Positions 11,022-21,729 of a DNA stretch of 64,000 nucleotides are shown here, in pieces. The notes beneath the pieces are model-generated. The model was not told where the DNA came from and made no database searches. It was given only the letters and a program-made list of their open reading frames with translations. The stretch is from Erythroxylum novogranatense (taxonomy: Eukaryota > Streptophyta > Magnoliopsida > Malpighiales > Erythroxylaceae), in contig CM057234.1 of the NCBI GenBank assembly GCA_029891385.1, positions 27,824,350 to 27,888,349 of the forward strand. Reading direction: 5' to 3'. Position numbers and translations under genes: made by a program. The first letter of the stretch is position 1; every line of letters begins with the position of its first letter.

Positions 11022-13763
11022 ATGCAGATTTTACGAGAGTTGCATAGTCAGTACCACTTTCCAATAAAAACCCATCTTTCTTTGTTTCTATTCATCTTCT
11101 TCGCGGGTCTACCAATACTGACCGTTGCCGGTGACCTGACGGCAGAGACTTACACCCCCGCTGACAATATCCTCCTCAACTGCGGGGCCTCTAGGAACTC
11201 TACCGGCCGTGACGGCAGAGAGTGGATGGGAGATGATGGCTCAAAATTCATTTCCATGGGAGAATCCAATAAACCAAGAGCAGTCTCCAAGCCGTTTGAC
11301 CCTCAGTCAACTCTTGATCCCGTCCCATACAAGACTGCAATGTTATTTCGCTCTCAGTTGACATACGCTTTCCGTGTTAGTCCGGGGCAAAAATTTATAC
11401 GCCTTTGGTTCAGACCAGCCATGTATGAGGGACTTGACATGTCTGATGCAACTTTTAGTGTTACTGTTGGTCCATTTGCTATCCTTAGCAACTTCAGTCC
11501 TTCCCTTACCGCTAATTCCCTGCGTACAGAATCCTTTGTTAAGGAATTCCTGATGAGTGTGGAAAAGAATCAGATTTTGAATATAAGTTTCAGTCCAGCT
11601 AATTCCAGCAGTAGTATTGATGCATATGGATTCATTAACGGAATTGAGATAGTGTCGATGCCTATTGATCTCTACTATAGTGCCTCAGGAGAAATGGGCG
11701 TAACATTCATAAATAGAGAACGTGATCGGTTCACTATTGAAAACAATACGGCTTTAGAGACGGTTCATCGACTAAATGTAGGCGGAAGCTCCATTTTTCC
11801 GACAAGTGACTCGGGCATGTTTCGCAGTTGGCTTCAAGACTCCAAATTCGTGTTGAGTGGGGGCGTTGTTCTTGTCAACAAGACTACTCCAGTCATCTAC
11901 ACAAAAATTCATGCTTACGTTGCTCCGAGAGAAGTCTATCAAACCGCAAGGTCCATTGACAGCGGAATGAACCTAACATGGAGATTACCTGTTGATCCAG
12001 GATTTAGGTATTTTGTTCGACTCCATTTCTGTGAGATCCAAGGGACTATGAAGAAGAGCGGTGCAAGAAAGTTCAAAGTTCTTATCAGCAACCGGACGGC
12101 TGAAACTTCAGTAGATTTAATTGATTGGGCAGGTGGTAGTGGAATCCCAGTGTTCAAAGACTATGTTGTGAAGATGCCAAAAGCGAAAGCTAGCACAAAC
12201 ATTTATCTCTCTATCACACTTCAGCCCGTGGGCACATCAGAACCAATACTTAGCGGGATCGAAGTGCTCAAGGTCAACGACACAAAAGGGAACCTCAGCA
12301 GCCGAAATGCTGAGCAATTCCTTTATGCAGATCCAGTTCCAAAACATCATGCCAAGAAGGGGAGCACAGAAGTAACTGCGATAGTAGTAGGAGTCGTGTT
12401 TATGGCTCTTTTGTTTGTGGGATTGGCAAGTTTCTGGTTCTGCAAAAGACAAGACTGCACCGTGCAAACCATGAAGCCCATGGAGAAAGGAACCTGCCAT
12501 CAGTTTACATTTGAAGACATAAAGAATGCCACCAACGATTTCGACAAAGAACTCATAATTGGTAATGGTGGCTTTGGTAGAGTTTACAAAGGACAGATGG
12601 GAGATGAAAACAGGCCGGTAGCAATCAAAATATCAAAGCAAACATCAAGCCAAGGGCCAAAAGAGTTCTGGGCGGAGATAGAAATGCTATCCAAGCTTCG
12701 CCATCACCATCTTGTATCATTGATTGGATACTGCGACGATGCGCGGCTATTGATCCTGGTCTACGACTACATGCCCCATGGGAGCCTCTGTGATCATCTT
12801 TATCAAAAGGGTAATCCTCCTTTGTCTTGGAAACAAAGGCTGGAGATTTGCATTGGTGCTGCTCGTGGAATAGAGTATCTTCATGCAGGTTCAGACCACA
12901 TCGTCATCCATCGTGATGTCAAGACCTCAAACATCTTGCTGGACGATAAGTGGGTCCCTAAGGTCTCTGACTTCGGGCTGTCAAGATTGGGTCCCACGAG
13001 TCTTTCACGAAGCCACGTAACCACGGATGTGAAAGGCACATTTGGGTTCATGGATCCTGAGTACTTCCACACAAACCATTTATCAGACAAATCTGATGTC
13101 TTCAGTTTTGGGGTGGTAATGCTTGAAGTGTTGTGTGCTAGACCAGCCGTTGATATGGAGTTGGAGGATCAGGAGCATAGCTTGGTTTTGTGGGCCAGGC
13201 AACATGTTAAAGATGGTACAGTAGACAGGATAATAGATCCCAATCTAAGGGGCCAGATTTCACCAAAATGTTTGAAGGTGTATGTCAGAACAGCTATGAA
13301 GTGCCTTCGTGATCACAGAAAAGAGCGGCCCACAATGTCACAAGTTCTTATGAAACTTGAGTGTGCAATGAAGCTGCAGGAAGGTCCGTATGATGGTGCA
13401 GATGAGGAGGGAATTACGGCTGATGACGGAGATCAATCAGAGCAAATTTCCTTATGTGGGAAAGGGAAATATAGAGTGGTTGCCAGGACAGGGTACAGCA
13501 GGGATCCACCACATTCATGGCCCTCAGTTTGGCAAAAAGCCACAACTGGAAAGGAAGTAAACAGGCATTTCAGCGAAGGGGGTAGAGGTAACTTCTCTAA
13601 GCCAATATCTTTACGAGGGCTGAAGGCATTCTTTTTCGCAATTTCAGCCTACAAAGCTTTGAAACGCGATAAAGAAGAGTCCACATCAGGAGACTCAACA
13701 TCAAGCAAGGAGTTAATTGAAATTAGGAACGCTGGAGATCAAAGCGGGTCTCAGGAAATCTGA
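11022..13763 (+). CDS. CrRLK1L receptor-like kinase, FERONIA/MEDOS type
   Basis: Intronless gene for 913 residues, predicted to be a plasma-membrane receptor Ser/Thr kinase of the CrRLK1L family, whose members sense RALF peptides and cell-wall state. The start is the ATG at 11022, because it is followed by a signal peptide (about residues 1-37, LSLFLFIFFAG); the frame is open upstream to a TTG at 10944 that I do not use. A malectin-like ectodomain spans about 45-410, a membrane helix about 450-472, and the kinase about 493-787: GNGGFG loop, catalytic Lys of VAIK near 535, HRD near 629, DFG near 649. The tail is long for the family (about 125 residues) and includes SLRGLKAFFFAISAYKAL. An AATAAA lies at 14051-14056. 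Kinase residues are all present, so it is probably functional. The subgroup is inferred. Confidence 0.93.
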   Translation: MQILRELHSQYHFPIKTHLSLFLFIFFAGLPILTVAGDLTAETYTPADNILLNCGASRNSTGRDGREWMGDDGSKFISMGESNKPRAVSKPFDPQSTLDPVPYKTAMLFRSQLTYAFRVSPGQKFIRLWFRPAMYEGLDMSDATFSVTVGPFAILSNFSPSLTANSLRTESFVKEFLMSVEKNQILNISFSPANSSSSIDAYGFINGIEIVSMPIDLYYSASGEMGVTFINRERDRFTIENNTALETVHRLNVGGSSIFPTSDSGMFRSWLQDSKFVLSGGVVLVNKTTPVIYTKIHAYVAPREVYQTARSIDSGMNLTWRLPVDPGFRYFVRLHFCEIQGTMKKSGARKFKVLISNRTAETSVDLIDWAGGSGIPVFKDYVVKMPKAKASTNIYLSITLQPVGTSEPILSGIEVLKVNDTKGNLSSRNAEQFLYADPVPKHHAKKGSTEVTAIVVGVVFMALLFVGLASFWFCKRQDCTVQTMKPMEKGTCHQFTFEDIKNATNDFDKELIIGNGGFGRVYKGQMGDENRPVAIKISKQTSSQGPKEFWAEIEMLSKLRHHHLVSLIGYCDDARLLILVYDYMPHGSLCDHLYQKGNPPLSWKQRLEICIGAARGIEYLHAGSDHIVIHRDVKTSNILLDDKWVPKVSDFGLSRLGPTSLSRSHVTTDVKGTFGFMDPEYFHTNHLSDKSDVFSFGVVMLEVLCARPAVDMELEDQEHSLVLWARQHVKDGTVDRIIDPNLRGQISPKCLKVYVRTAMKCLRDHRKERPTMSQVLMKLECAMKLQEGPYDGADEEGITADDGDQSEQISLCGKGKYRVVARTGYSRDPPHSWPSVWQKATTGKEVNRHFSEGGRGNFSKPISLRGLKAFFFAISAYKALKRDKEESTSGDSTSSKELIEIRNAGDQSGSQEI

Positions 13764-14455
13764 TTTCATATTCCTAAACTAAACCAATTCGTGGTTTTCA
13801 CTTTTTGTTAACTTGGCAGCTAGCTTTAGTTGCTAGTGTGTCCACAAACTTTTGGTGATGTGAAAGGATCAATTCTGGCACGGTATGAATTCACTCTTTG
13901 CTTTTTCAGTCAAACAATAGCAAGGCAGATGATAAGATTTAAAATTTCAAAGATTAAATTATAAAAAGATCTAACACATATGACTAATGATGAAGACATG
14001 TTTTAGTAACAATTTTGTCAGGAATCTCTGAACCGATAAAAAGAAAAGCCAATAAAAGCGAATAGAAGAAGACTAGTGTGTTTCTTTCTTATTCGTTGTT
14101 TGCTTCTTTTTGTGAAGTGATTGATTATTATTTAGCATGGTTCTTATCACCTTCACTTTATTCCGTTGAACTTTGAGATGCCATTCTGGTTTTGCTGTAT
14201 CCACCTCTGACAACATTGGGAGCCAAAATAGTGTAAATTCAATAATATGGAAATAGTCTTAAACTGAACATCACTATGTCGAGCGTTTTATCAAGGACCT
14301 GTACTGTTACACCTTCCACCATCTGAATAACATGCAATTTTTGAATGTCTTAACTAGTAGACTCGTGGAAAGACGTCTAAAAAATCTCAACTTACACATT
14401 CTCTGGCTGAGGGACAATGAGTTACATATGCACATAGACTCGTGGAAAGGAGGGC

Positions 14456-14592
14456 TGATCCTCTATTCATTTTCTCTCGTCCTATCTTGTTCACTTTGCA
14501 TATGAGACATCCACTCATGTGGGACCTATATGAGTGGATGGCTCAGATGCAAAGTGGACAGGATAGGACAGGAAAAAATGAACAGAAAATTT
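14456..14592. repeat. Fold-back (inverted repeat) element, MITE-like
   Basis: Two arms of about 60 bp (about 14456-14518 and 14530-14592) are inverted copies containing CACTTTGCAT, TGAG(A/C)CATCCACTCAT and CCTATC(T/C)TGT. They are separated by an 11-bp spacer, so the transcript would form a long hairpin. Flanking copies of GTGGAAAGACGTCT (near 14364 and 14601) suggest that the hairpin interrupted or duplicated a longer repeat. A miniature transposon or a small-RNA precursor are both possible. Confidence 0.7.
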
Positions 14593-15694
14593 GAGGGGCG
14601 TGGAAAGACGTCTCAAAAATCTTAACCACACCTTTGTTATAACTCAAAATTTGTGAAATTTTAGTATAACAAATTTATACTAATGTTTACAATTTCTTAA
14701 ATATTTCTATCTTATGATAAATATATAATATTTCAATCAACATCTAATTTAATTATTAATTCGTACTCTCAAATTTAATATATAACAAAGCATGTAATTG
14801 TTCATCAAGCAATCATAAACTTTAATAATAGAATTGGACTTAAGTATCAATCTAATTAAAGCTATGAAAGTTCAAGCATTCATAATCCTTCTACATCATA
14901 GTCCTACAAAACAAATCTGGAACATCACAAGATTAAATATCAACTTCAATATGGTTTGAGCCAGATTTAATAGAGAAAGAAAAACTAGGAATTAAAGAAA
15001 AACTAATGTTGAATTCCATTTTTTGGTTTCATCTCCATGCTTTTCCTCTCTTTCTTTGTGTTTTCTCTTTCACAAAATCTTACCCAAAAATTTTTATAAG
15101 AAAGTAGGTGTCAAAAAGTCAATTCCTCAAAAGAAAGTCCTAGAGTCTTCTATTTATATTTTTCTTTTAAAATGAGTATTTCTAAGTATAAAGTTTCATT
15201 ATTGCCCAAAGTGATGTACATAGTGAACTATCAAGTACAGTGCAAAAGTGAACATACTTCTGTAAAGGTGCTTGCGCTTCTGCCAATTCTAGTTATTGAT
15301 CGTAGAAGTGCTTCTTCTTGGAGGATCATTGTGGATTCCTAGTATCCATTCAAGTAGTACAAAGGCCCTCATAGTAGCCCAAAGACACTTATACTTTTGC
15401 CAATTTTACTTGAAAAAGGCTGCTAGTGCAAAGATGCAATGAGCTATATCTTCTTTTCTATTTTCTTATTCCTTAATTCTCCATTTTTTTTCTAAAACTC
15501 CATCATAACTAAAAAAATGATGAACAATCATAAAGTACACCAAATTGCTAATAGAGTTTCTTAAAAAACTACAAGCCGTCAAATTTAAATTAGGGAATAT
15601 AAAAATCCACTTATCAAATACCCATAAACTTATTATTTTGCTAGTCCTCGAGCAAAAGACAAAACAAATAAAAAATAAACTAAACAATTTAAAT

Positions 15695-15822
15695 GATAAA
15701 CAACTAAGAAATCAAATGGACATTAGAAGTTTTGAATAAATTAACTAACGATCTCAAAGATAAACAACTAAGACATGAAATGAAATTCAAAGTTTTGAAC
15801 AAATTAACCAGCGATCTCAAGA
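15695..15822. repeat. 64-bp tandem duplication
   Basis: Two copies with GATAAACAACTAAGA at 15695 and 15759, each followed by AGTTTTGAA, AAATTAAC and CGATCTCAA in the same order. Non-coding, AT-rich. Confidence 0.7.
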
Positions 15823-16204
15823 CTTCATAAAATGAATAGCTTACACAAAGTTCAAAACATCATAGATGTGTATAAAATCAACTTAATTGATAACTTTATC
15901 TAAAATTAAATCCCTTGTGTGTTTTATATTTCCAGTCTCCATTTTTTAACCATTGTGCTCAAATAAGTATAAACAAATAAGTTACAAAGAAATGTTTTAT
16001 AACTTCATAAGGGTACTTTACATGCATCTCTCTATTAATGGGCTATTCATATCATCAAGGATTATTAGGCTTCAGATTAGCTTGTAATGTATGACTAGGG
16101 TTACAAGTAATAGATATCAATTAGGATAAATGTACCCATAATTATAAAATTATTCTAGGATATTACAATGAGCTCCTATATTCCTCTTATCGTACCTTTA
16201 AACT

Positions 16205-16629
16205 TGGTTGGGTAAGTCGTGCTGGGCCCGCACCCAGTCATAACGACCCATGGGTCGATCGGTCCGTTCTTCAAATATCAGTCTTATACCTATGCCAAGT
16301 CCATGTCCAATCCGCGATCTCCTTGGTCCATTCGCAGGTGAGAGTCTCTCATGCATACGTAAAGATTTAAACCTAGTTATTGCTCCATATATAAGGTATA
16401 ATTTTATCATAACAGAGGTAGGTAATCATAACCTAGTTTTCTCTGCATACAGCAATCTCACCTTCATAAAAAAAGACTGACTTGAGCGTCGGAGGGGCTT
16501 ATCGGGAAACAACCCCCGACGTGCCTTCCTTATTTTGCAGGAACCTTCAAGCCGAAGCTCTTGCAAGGACCAATCAACTCCATGGATCCAAACGGCAACG
16601 TTCAATTCCGCCAGAATCCGGCAGAACCA
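16205..16629 (+). repeat. 5' LTR of gypsy element A
   Basis: 425 bp, from TGGTTGGGT to GGCAGAACCA. It is a direct repeat of 23226-23649 and is followed two bases later by the primer-binding site. The start resembles that of element B's LTR (TGGTTGGGT). Confidence 0.9.
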
Positions 16630-16630
16630 A

Positions 16631-16650
16631 TTGGCGCCTACCGTGGGGCC
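16631..16650 (+). other. Primer-binding site of gypsy element A
   Basis: TTGGCGCCTACCGTGGGG lies immediately after the 5' LTR. Element B has nearly the same sequence next to its 5' LTR. This is the usual place and style (TGGCGCC...) for the tRNA primer site of Tat-type gypsy elements. Confidence 0.8.
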
Positions 16651-16677
16651 CGACATCAGGACACCACGTCCAGAAAC

Positions 16678-18035
16678 ATGCAGATCAGTCAGGCGGCAGC
16701 AGCTAATCCTGATATAGCCGTTGTTGCAACTCAGGCATTACAAAGGATAGGTTTACAACTACCTGCAACCCTACCGCCTGCACATCATGTTTTCTGCACG
16801 GAATCTTCAGACCCGAATGATCAACCGCAACCTCAAAACTTGGAACAAGAAGAACAGAACGTAGCTTTGGAGGATAACGCCTTTCAATATCGCGAATTTT
16901 CAACACCAATCGATCTGGATCCTCTTCCGCCTGTACACACCTCCCTCACCCGAAAACAGATTGAGGAAGCGGCGGATCTGTTGATTCGTCAAATTTACGA
17001 TCTCGGTAAGACAACAATGGCTATCTGCAGCGGCGGACCGCGTGGCGGTCGGCGTGACGACCGATCGCCACCCTACCGAAACCCTAGAAAAAATCGTGGA
17101 CGATCGGATCAATGCGGTAATGAGCTTTTGCCCGGATCGCCCAACAGCTCAGTACAGCTCTCCCTTTACCTCGACAATCTTGGATAGTCTCCCGACGCCC
17201 GGCACCAAAATATCGACGCCTAAAAAATATACTGGAAGGACTGACCCCCTGGACTACCTACAGCACTTCCAGTCCATGATGAATTTACATTGCGTTCCGG
17301 ACGCCATTCAGTGTAAGGCTTTCTGTACGGCCTTTCAAGAGGGAGCTCGACGGTGGTTCGATAGCTTACCTCCGAGCTGTATCACATGTTTTGAAGATTT
17401 TAGGTTATTATTCCTGAACCAATTCGCCACAAGTAAGCGACCGCAGAAGACGGCCTTGGAAATGATGCAGTTGACACAAGGGAGGAACGAGAGCCTACAG
17501 GAATTCATCACTCGGTTTAACAATGAAGCAGTCGAGGTCTCCGACCTCACTTGCTCGTCCATGTTGGCAGCACTGATGAGCAACACAAGGGATGAGGAAT
17601 TCAAAAAATCATTGGCCCTCGATCAGCCCCGATCTATTCAGGAAATCAGAAACAAGGCGGATAAGTATATCCAACTCGAGGAAGTGTTAAACAACACAAA
17701 ACGTAGAAGCGAATTTAATCATGGTGAGAAGGCGGTCGAGCGATTCCCTGGCGACAAAAGGATCAGTTGAGCTGGAGAAAACCGACCGAGCGACGAGGGA
17801 ATCGACGGGAATTCTTCACTCCGCTCAATAGACGGTTAGCGGCCATGAGGGCAGACGGGGAACCCCTTTGAAAGCCCGATAAGTTAAAAACTGACTTCAA
17901 AATGAGGGATCCCGACTTATATTGTCGTTTCTATAGGGACATCGGTCATGACGTGAAAAATTATTGGGATTTGAAAAGAGAAATCGAATTCCTTATCAAA
18001 AGGGGAAGGCTGGGTCGATTTGTAAAGCGCTGACA
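16678..18035 (+). pseudogene. gag of gypsy element A, frameshifted
   Basis: The likely start is ATG 16678 (MQISQAAAANPDIAV), about 45 bp after the LTR. The first frame runs to about 17035, where a frameshift passes to the frame ending at 17770. That second part holds the retrotransposon gag core (FCTAFQEGARRWFDSLPPSC, near 17320-17380), which forms the capsid. Past the stop at 17770 a third open piece (17893-18033) resembles a zinc knuckle in which two of the expected Cys/His ligands are replaced by Tyr (CRFYRDIGHDVKNYW). The protein is broken at least twice. Confidence 0.85.
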
Positions 18036-18230
18036 AAATGCCGATCGAGATAACGAGCATAAGACTAGTCGGCCCAATAACAAGCAACAGCCCTGTAGGC
18101 GAAACGATAGAAATGATGGAGGGAGACAGAATGCGAATACTGCGATCGACGTGAAGTAAGGGGACAATCCAGGCCAAGAGGCGACGGGAACTCTGGGAAA
18201 CGAGATGACCGACCGGTTAGGGTCATTAAC

Positions 18231-18962
18231 ATGATTTTCGGTGGAAATGTATCAGGGGGATCCACTGTTAAAGGAAGAAAGAAGTATGACAGGCAGGTCG
18301 GCGAAGACTTGTCAGCCAAAAGAAAGAGGCAGAGCGATGGGAAGATATCGTTCGACGAATCCGATCTAGATGGCGTTAGCTGTCCTCATGATGACGCGCT
18401 CGTAATAAATCTGAACATGGACGGAAACGAGGTGAAACGAGTAATGGTCGATATGGGTAGCTCGATCGACTTATTATATTATGATGCCTTCAAGCAGATG
18501 GAGGTGCCAGAGGACCAACTACTGCCTACAGAAGGACCGATCAAAGGGGTAACTGGAGCATCAGCCTACCCGTTCGCCCGGGTCTATTTGAAAGTGAAGT
18601 TCGGACGAAAGCCGTGTCAAATAGAGAATGACGTTGAGTTCCTGGTTGTGAAGTTTCAAGGGGCGTACAATGCGATAATCGGACGAGCCAGCCAAAATGC
18701 CCTCAGTGCGGTTGTCTCCACCTACTACCAAGCAATGAAATTCCCAACGCCCCATGGAATTGGTATCGTCAGGGGTCAGCAGAGAATCGCCAGGGAATGC
18801 TACTTAGCAGAAACAAGGACACTAGACGGAGCAGTAGTCCTGACGAGCTCTCTTGACATGAGAGTTGATAAAGAAGAGCGGAATATCGAAGCCAGCCGAG
18901 CAGAACTCAAGATTCTATCGAGGCCCCGGAACTCTCAAATTTTGAAGGCGTTCTACCAATAG
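18231..18962 (+). pseudogene. Aspartic protease joined to the last integrase codons
   Basis: Open frame of about 240 codons. Residues about 55-150 resemble the retropepsin domain of gypsy elements (VMVDMGSSIDLLYYDAF), the enzyme that processes Gag-Pol. The catalytic DTG appears as DMG here, while element B still shows a GAC-ACG (DT) codon pair, so activity is doubtful. The frame ends NSQILKAFYQ-stop, which matches the integrase C-terminus of element B (LNSQNLKAF near 46650-46690). The DNA after the stop also aligns with the region after element B's integrase. RT, RNase H and integrase were therefore removed by an internal deletion shortly before 18935 that kept the reading frame open. Confidence 0.82.
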
Positions 18963-19074
18963 ATAAGTTTGATTTTACTTATTTATTTGTCCATTATTGT
19001 TTATTGTAAACCTGTGGGTACCTTTTTCCTGGCCCTGCCAGTCAGGTTTTTTAACGGCCCGCTCTCTTATCATC

Positions 19075-19080
19075 AATAAA
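19075..19080 (+). terminator. Conserved polyadenylation-like AATAAA after gag-pol (element A)
   Basis: AATAAAGGG lies about 113 bp past the sense stop and just before the tandem array. The same motif occurs at the same place in element B (46541-46546, minus). A further shared block, GTACCTTTTTCC, lies between stop and motif in both elements. Its role in ending the sense transcript is an inference. Confidence 0.5.
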
Positions 19081-19159
19081 GGGTTTCAAATTCCTCGGCA
19101 AACAGTTTAGCAAATTGTTCAAAAAGGAAGCCTGTCAATATTGCTTGGCCTCAAATACT

Positions 19160-20140
19160 ACTCGGCCAGGTCACCAAGACAAGATCCTTGGGATCGTTCG
19201 ACCTCGACTATCGATCAACCAGGTCGCCGAAACGAGATCCTTGGGACCATTGATCGCCCTCAACTACTACTCGGCCAGGTCGCCAAGACAAGATCCTTGG
19301 GATCGCTCGGCCTCGACCATCGATCGACCAGGTCGTCGAGACGAGATCCTTGGGACCATCGATCACCCTCGACTACTACTCGGCCAGGTCGCCAAGACAA
19401 GATCCTTGGGATCATCGCTCGGCCTCGACACAGATCGACTACGGTCGGTCGGTCGCCAAGACAAGATCCTTGGGACCCCTTACCCGGCCTCGATACAGAT
19501 CAACTACGGTCGATCGGGTCGCCAAGACAAGATCCTTGGGACCCCTCGCCCGGCCTCGACATAGATCGACTACGGTCAGTCGGTCGACAAGACAAGATCC
19601 TTGGGACCCCTCACCCGGCCTCCACATAGATCGACTACGGTAGGTCGGTCGCCAAGACAAGATCCTTGGGACCATCGCTCGGCCTCGACATAGACTGACT
19701 ACAGTTGGTCGGTCACCAAGACAAGATCCTTGGGACCATCGCTTGGCTTCGACACAGATCGACTACGGTCGGTCGGTCGCCAAGACAAGATCCTTGGGAC
19801 CATCGCTCGGCCTCGACACAGAACGACTACGGTCGGTCGGTCGCCAAGACAAGATCCTTGGGACCATCGCTCGGCCTCGACACAGATCGACTACGGTCGG
19901 TCGGTCAACAAGACAAGATCCTTGGGACCATCGCTCGGCCCCGACACAGATCGACTACAGTCAGTCGGTCGCCAAGACAAGATCTTTGGGACCATTGCTC
20001 GGCCTCGACACAGATCGACTACGATCGATCGGTCGCCAGGACAAGATCCTTGGAACTGTCGATCGACCTCGCTATCGCTCGGCTGGGTCACTAAGACAAG
20101 ATCCTTGGAACTTCGGCTCGGTCTCGACTATAAATCGACG
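19160..20140. repeat. Tandem array, 64-bp unit (element A)
   Basis: About 15-16 head-to-tail copies sharing the core CAAGATCCTTGGGA. Starts of the TCGCCAAGAC motif at 19389, 19453, 19519, 19584, 19649, 19713, 19777, 19841, 19905, 19969 and 20033 give periods of 64-66 bp, mostly exactly 64. The left part (19171-19389) uses alternating 53- and 56-bp units. The unit is not a multiple of three and all three forward frames stay open across much of the array, which creates several spurious repetitive ORFs. A related array sits in the same place in element B. Tandem repeats downstream of pol are known in Tat/Ogre-type elements. Confidence 0.92.
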
Positions 20141-20297
20141 TCGATGCCGGTCGGCCATGAGCAACTTCATCAAATCCCACTATAGATCAAAAATAAAGAA
20201 CATAAACACGAAAAATGACTTCGAAAAAATGAAGGACAAAAATAAAGATTTTCACTTCTTTGAATTCGCCCTGGCTACAAGCCCGACCAGATGAGCT

Positions 20298-21611
20298 CTA
20301 AAAGTCAGCAGAAGGAGAAGCTTCGGAAGTCAGCGGATGCACAGGAGAAGCCTCAGAAGTTGACGGAACAATCGGGGCGGGAGCAGGGTCTAAGGGAGCA
20401 ATCGGAGGAATACCCTCATAAGAAAGCTCTTCCTCTTCAGAGCTAAGATCCAACTCTTCATCCGGAATAAGGTTCCGCTCTCCCTCGGCCCTCTTTTTCA
20501 TATCCTCCAAAGAAAGGATGAGGGCTGCGGGAAGAAGCGGCCTGGCGTACTCTTCAAAGGAATGACACTCTGACCCCTGAGGAACGTGAATCTCGTGGCA
20601 CTTCTTCAGGAGCGAGAGGGCTAAATCACAGGCAAGCTCTAAACACTCCTCGTTCAGAAACTGCCTCTTCCACCGCTTGATCGCTTCTACCCGCTGCTTC
20701 TTAATAGAGCCCCACACCTTCCGCAATGTGTCCTCGGCTCTATCCTTTCCCTGCACCGCAGCATGACAATCCTCGAGGTACTTCTTACTAAGCTCCCACT
20801 CCTTCTCCACCGTCCTCTTCAGCTTGTAATTTGCTGCAACCAGCTGGCTCCTCTCCTCCTCTACCGTGATCAGTTGAGCCTTCAGGACGCCCATCGCATC
20901 CTCCCGGGATTTCTTCTCCTCCTCCAAGGAAGAGTTTTGAGCCTGAAAGAGGTTTCTCTCCTCCTTCACCCCTGAAAGCTCGTCCTTCATAGCCTTCATC
21001 TGCTCGTGGAGGTCCTGGACTTCCCGGTCCAGATCCTCCAGACGCTGCACCACCGCGAAGGACATCACCGCACTCCGTATACCTCTGCGAATGAGTTGAG
21101 ACCCCAACTCCGGATTACTCTTCTTGTCCATGGTCTGCTCATCCACGGGAGGAGTAATCCTCTCGGCAATATGGCGGGACACTTCGAGGTCCCCGACCGA
21201 GGCAGTTTTGGCCAATTTGATGGCAGGCTCCCACTGCCCAGAGTTGGTGGCTCGCCCCTTCCCCTTGCCTTTCTTCACCTTCTCTTTCACGCCCTGACTT
21301 GGCGGGCCGGACGGTAGATCACCAAGCCAGATCGATCTCTTCCTCTTAAGAGGAGGCTCCATTTCCTCCTCCTCCTCCTCAACCAAAACCGCTCGGCCCG
21401 CGATAGCTGGTACGATTGGCAACGACGTCGACACGATAGAACGACCTTCAATAGGCGGAGGGGCCGACGACGCTATGAGATGGCCTAGCTCCACTGGCAG
21501 AGTCTCCGCCTTCGCCAGTCTCCGCCTCTTGTCTCTTTTTCCCCTGTCCGGCCCGCTTCCTGGATTTAGAGGATTGGGAGGGCCCGGTGAAATCTTATAT
21601 CCTCACTATGG
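20298..21611 (-). pseudogene. Antisense gene of element A, exon 2 (coiled-coil region)
   Basis: Minus-strand open frame of about 400 codons, opposite to gag. It starts with a basic stretch (PPLKRKRSIWLGD), then a long coiled coil (LEDLDREVQDLHEQMKAM and following heptads, about residues 165-265), and ends in an acidic tail (DEELDLSSEEEELSYEG). No ATG suits its 5' end. Comparison with element B suggests it is the second exon of the gene starting at 22463. The acceptor, GTGCAG/CC in element B, reads GTGCGG/CC here, so splicing is probably lost. The role of this product is not established. Confidence 0.65.
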
Positions 21612-21729
21612 CCGCACAGCAACAAAACAAGTCAGAAAAAGAAACCAATAATAAAAAATGCATTAAGTAATTCGACCACGAGGGCTTAACCAGACGGGGC
21701 GGTTTCCTCTCCTAGTCTGCTAATTTGTG

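Larger units (their letters stand above)
13764..16199. other. AT-rich intergenic region
   Basis: Holds the 3' UTR of the kinase, a fold-back repeat (14456-14592) and a small tandem duplication (15695-15822). No other gene was recognised. Confidence 0.5.

Noticed and set aside
12237..12500. Antisense frames within the two kinase genes
   Set aside because: Shadows of strong coding sequence on the other strand.
18231..18962. Intact functional protease gene
   Set aside because: The catalytic DTG reads DMG, and the C-terminus is a deletion fusion to integrase codons.
19160..20140. CRISPR-like array
   Set aside because: Repeats are head-to-tail with no unique spacers, inside a plant retrotransposon.
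19115..20294. Several repetitive proteins of 97-183 residues on the plus strand
   Set aside because: They are translations of the 64-bp tandem array in its different frames, with no domain and a period that is not a multiple of three.
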